From Ruminococcaceae bacterium UBA1865 (GTDB taxonomy: Bacteria; Bacillota; Clostridia; Oscillospirales; Acutalibacteraceae), in contig DDHX01000063.1 in the NCBI GenBank assembly GCA_002338255.1, forward strand, positions 15,737 through 29,150: a DNA stretch of 13,414 nt. The letters are read 5' to 3'. The translations under genes and the position numbers were made by a program. The notes beneath the pieces are model-generated. The model saw nothing but the letters and a program-made list of their open reading frames with translations. It searched no databases and was not told the origin of the DNA. Positions 13,168 through 13,414 of this stretch are shown in pieces; positions within the stretch are counted from its first letter, which is position 1; the number at the start of each line of letters is the position of its first letter.

Positions 13168-13414
13168 CATATTCCTCCTGAATTTGCGCGGTGACGATAG
13201 ATTCCGGCTGAATCAAAATTTTTGTATATTTTCCATCCATTCGAATTGCAGCAGTCAATAACTCTTTTGTAGAATTTAAAATAATTACGATGATCATTCC
13301 ATTGGGATTCTTCATGGCAACTACTTCTAACTTATCCGTGTATTTTGTAGTTGCAATGCGAACCGCACCGGGGGCAATGAAATGGCTAAAATGCCTAAGA
13401 TACGTTAAAGTATG
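13151..13414 (-). CDS. Glycoside hydrolase family 30-like protein, C-terminal end (5' part beyond window)
   Basis: The minus-strand frame from base 13414 to the TAA at 13153-13151 gives 87 residues with no stop and runs off the right edge. It reads TYLRHFSHFIAPGAVRIATT, then KLEVVAMKNPNGMIIVIILNST. This is the pattern of the C-terminal beta-domain of GH30 glucosylceramidase/xylanase-like enzymes (typically YYxxGHFSKFIxPGAxRI, then VAFxNPDGxxVVVVxN). GH30 members hydrolyse beta-glucosidic, beta-xylosidic or related linkages with retention; the catalytic Glu residues lie outside the window. It overlaps the deacetylase start by about 17-20 bp and carries that gene's AGGAGG within its last codons. 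It is the first visible gene of the run, so the operon promoter must be further right. Specificity is unknown. Confidence 0.85.
   Translation of the reverse strand, partial: HTLTYLRHFSHFIAPGAVRIATTKYTDKLEVVAMKNPNGMIIVIILNSTKELLTAAIRMDGKYTKILIQPESIVTAQIQEEYDDFSK

Noticed and set aside
1..13414. CRISPR arrays, tRNA or rRNA genes, IS elements
   Set aside because: I looked for spaced direct repeats, cloverleaf-type segments and transposase motifs and saw none that hold up.

Overview
The window looks like a chromosome segment of a low-to-mid G+C Firmicute, most likely a fermentative Clostridia or Oscillospirales relative. The reasons are strong AGGAGG-type ribosome binding sites, sigma-A-type promoters, a DUF2975/YozG-type membrane protein and regulator pair, and an ald gene of the Bacillus/Clostridium kind. 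This is inferred from gene content and signals; no rRNA or species marker is present.

Left part (1-2745, plus strand): the 3' end of tex (S1-domain RNA-binding protein), then ychF with its own promoter and a textbook terminator, then a two-gene cassette of a four-helix DUF2975 membrane protein and a small Xre/YozG-type regulator. The cassette promoter carries three AAACrT-like repeats spaced exactly 21 bp apart. The tex/ychF segment is visibly richer in G+C than the rest.

Middle and right part (3064-13414, minus strand): a run of nine co-directional genes, in transcription order: GH30-type glycosidase (only its 3' end, not caught by a simple start-to-stop ORF search because its start lies outside), NodB-type polysaccharide deacetylase, amidohydrolase-2 TIM-barrel protein, L-arabinose-isomerase-like enzyme, class III PLP aminotransferase, Gfo/Idh/MocA oxidoreductase, alanine dehydrogenase, FGGY sugar kinase and a DUF4432 mutarotase-like protein. 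Spacing is tight from GH30 to ald. A hairpin terminator follows ald, and a cluster of hairpins separates the kinase from the DUF4432 gene. No transporter or dedicated regulator of the cluster is in view; they may lie beyond the right edge.

Working model (inference): the cluster breaks down a glycan or glycoconjugate and processes a modified, probably N-acylated amino sugar or similar polyol. GH30 releases it and the deacetylase removes an acyl group. The PLP enzyme moves the amino group to pyruvate, and Ald regenerates pyruvate from alanine, releasing ammonium and NADH. The oxidoreductase, isomerase, mutarotase and FGGY kinase then convert the carbon skeleton to a phosphorylated ketose. No characterised pathway that I know has this exact gene set, so the cluster is the main candidate for something undescribed. 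The substrate cannot be read from the sequence.
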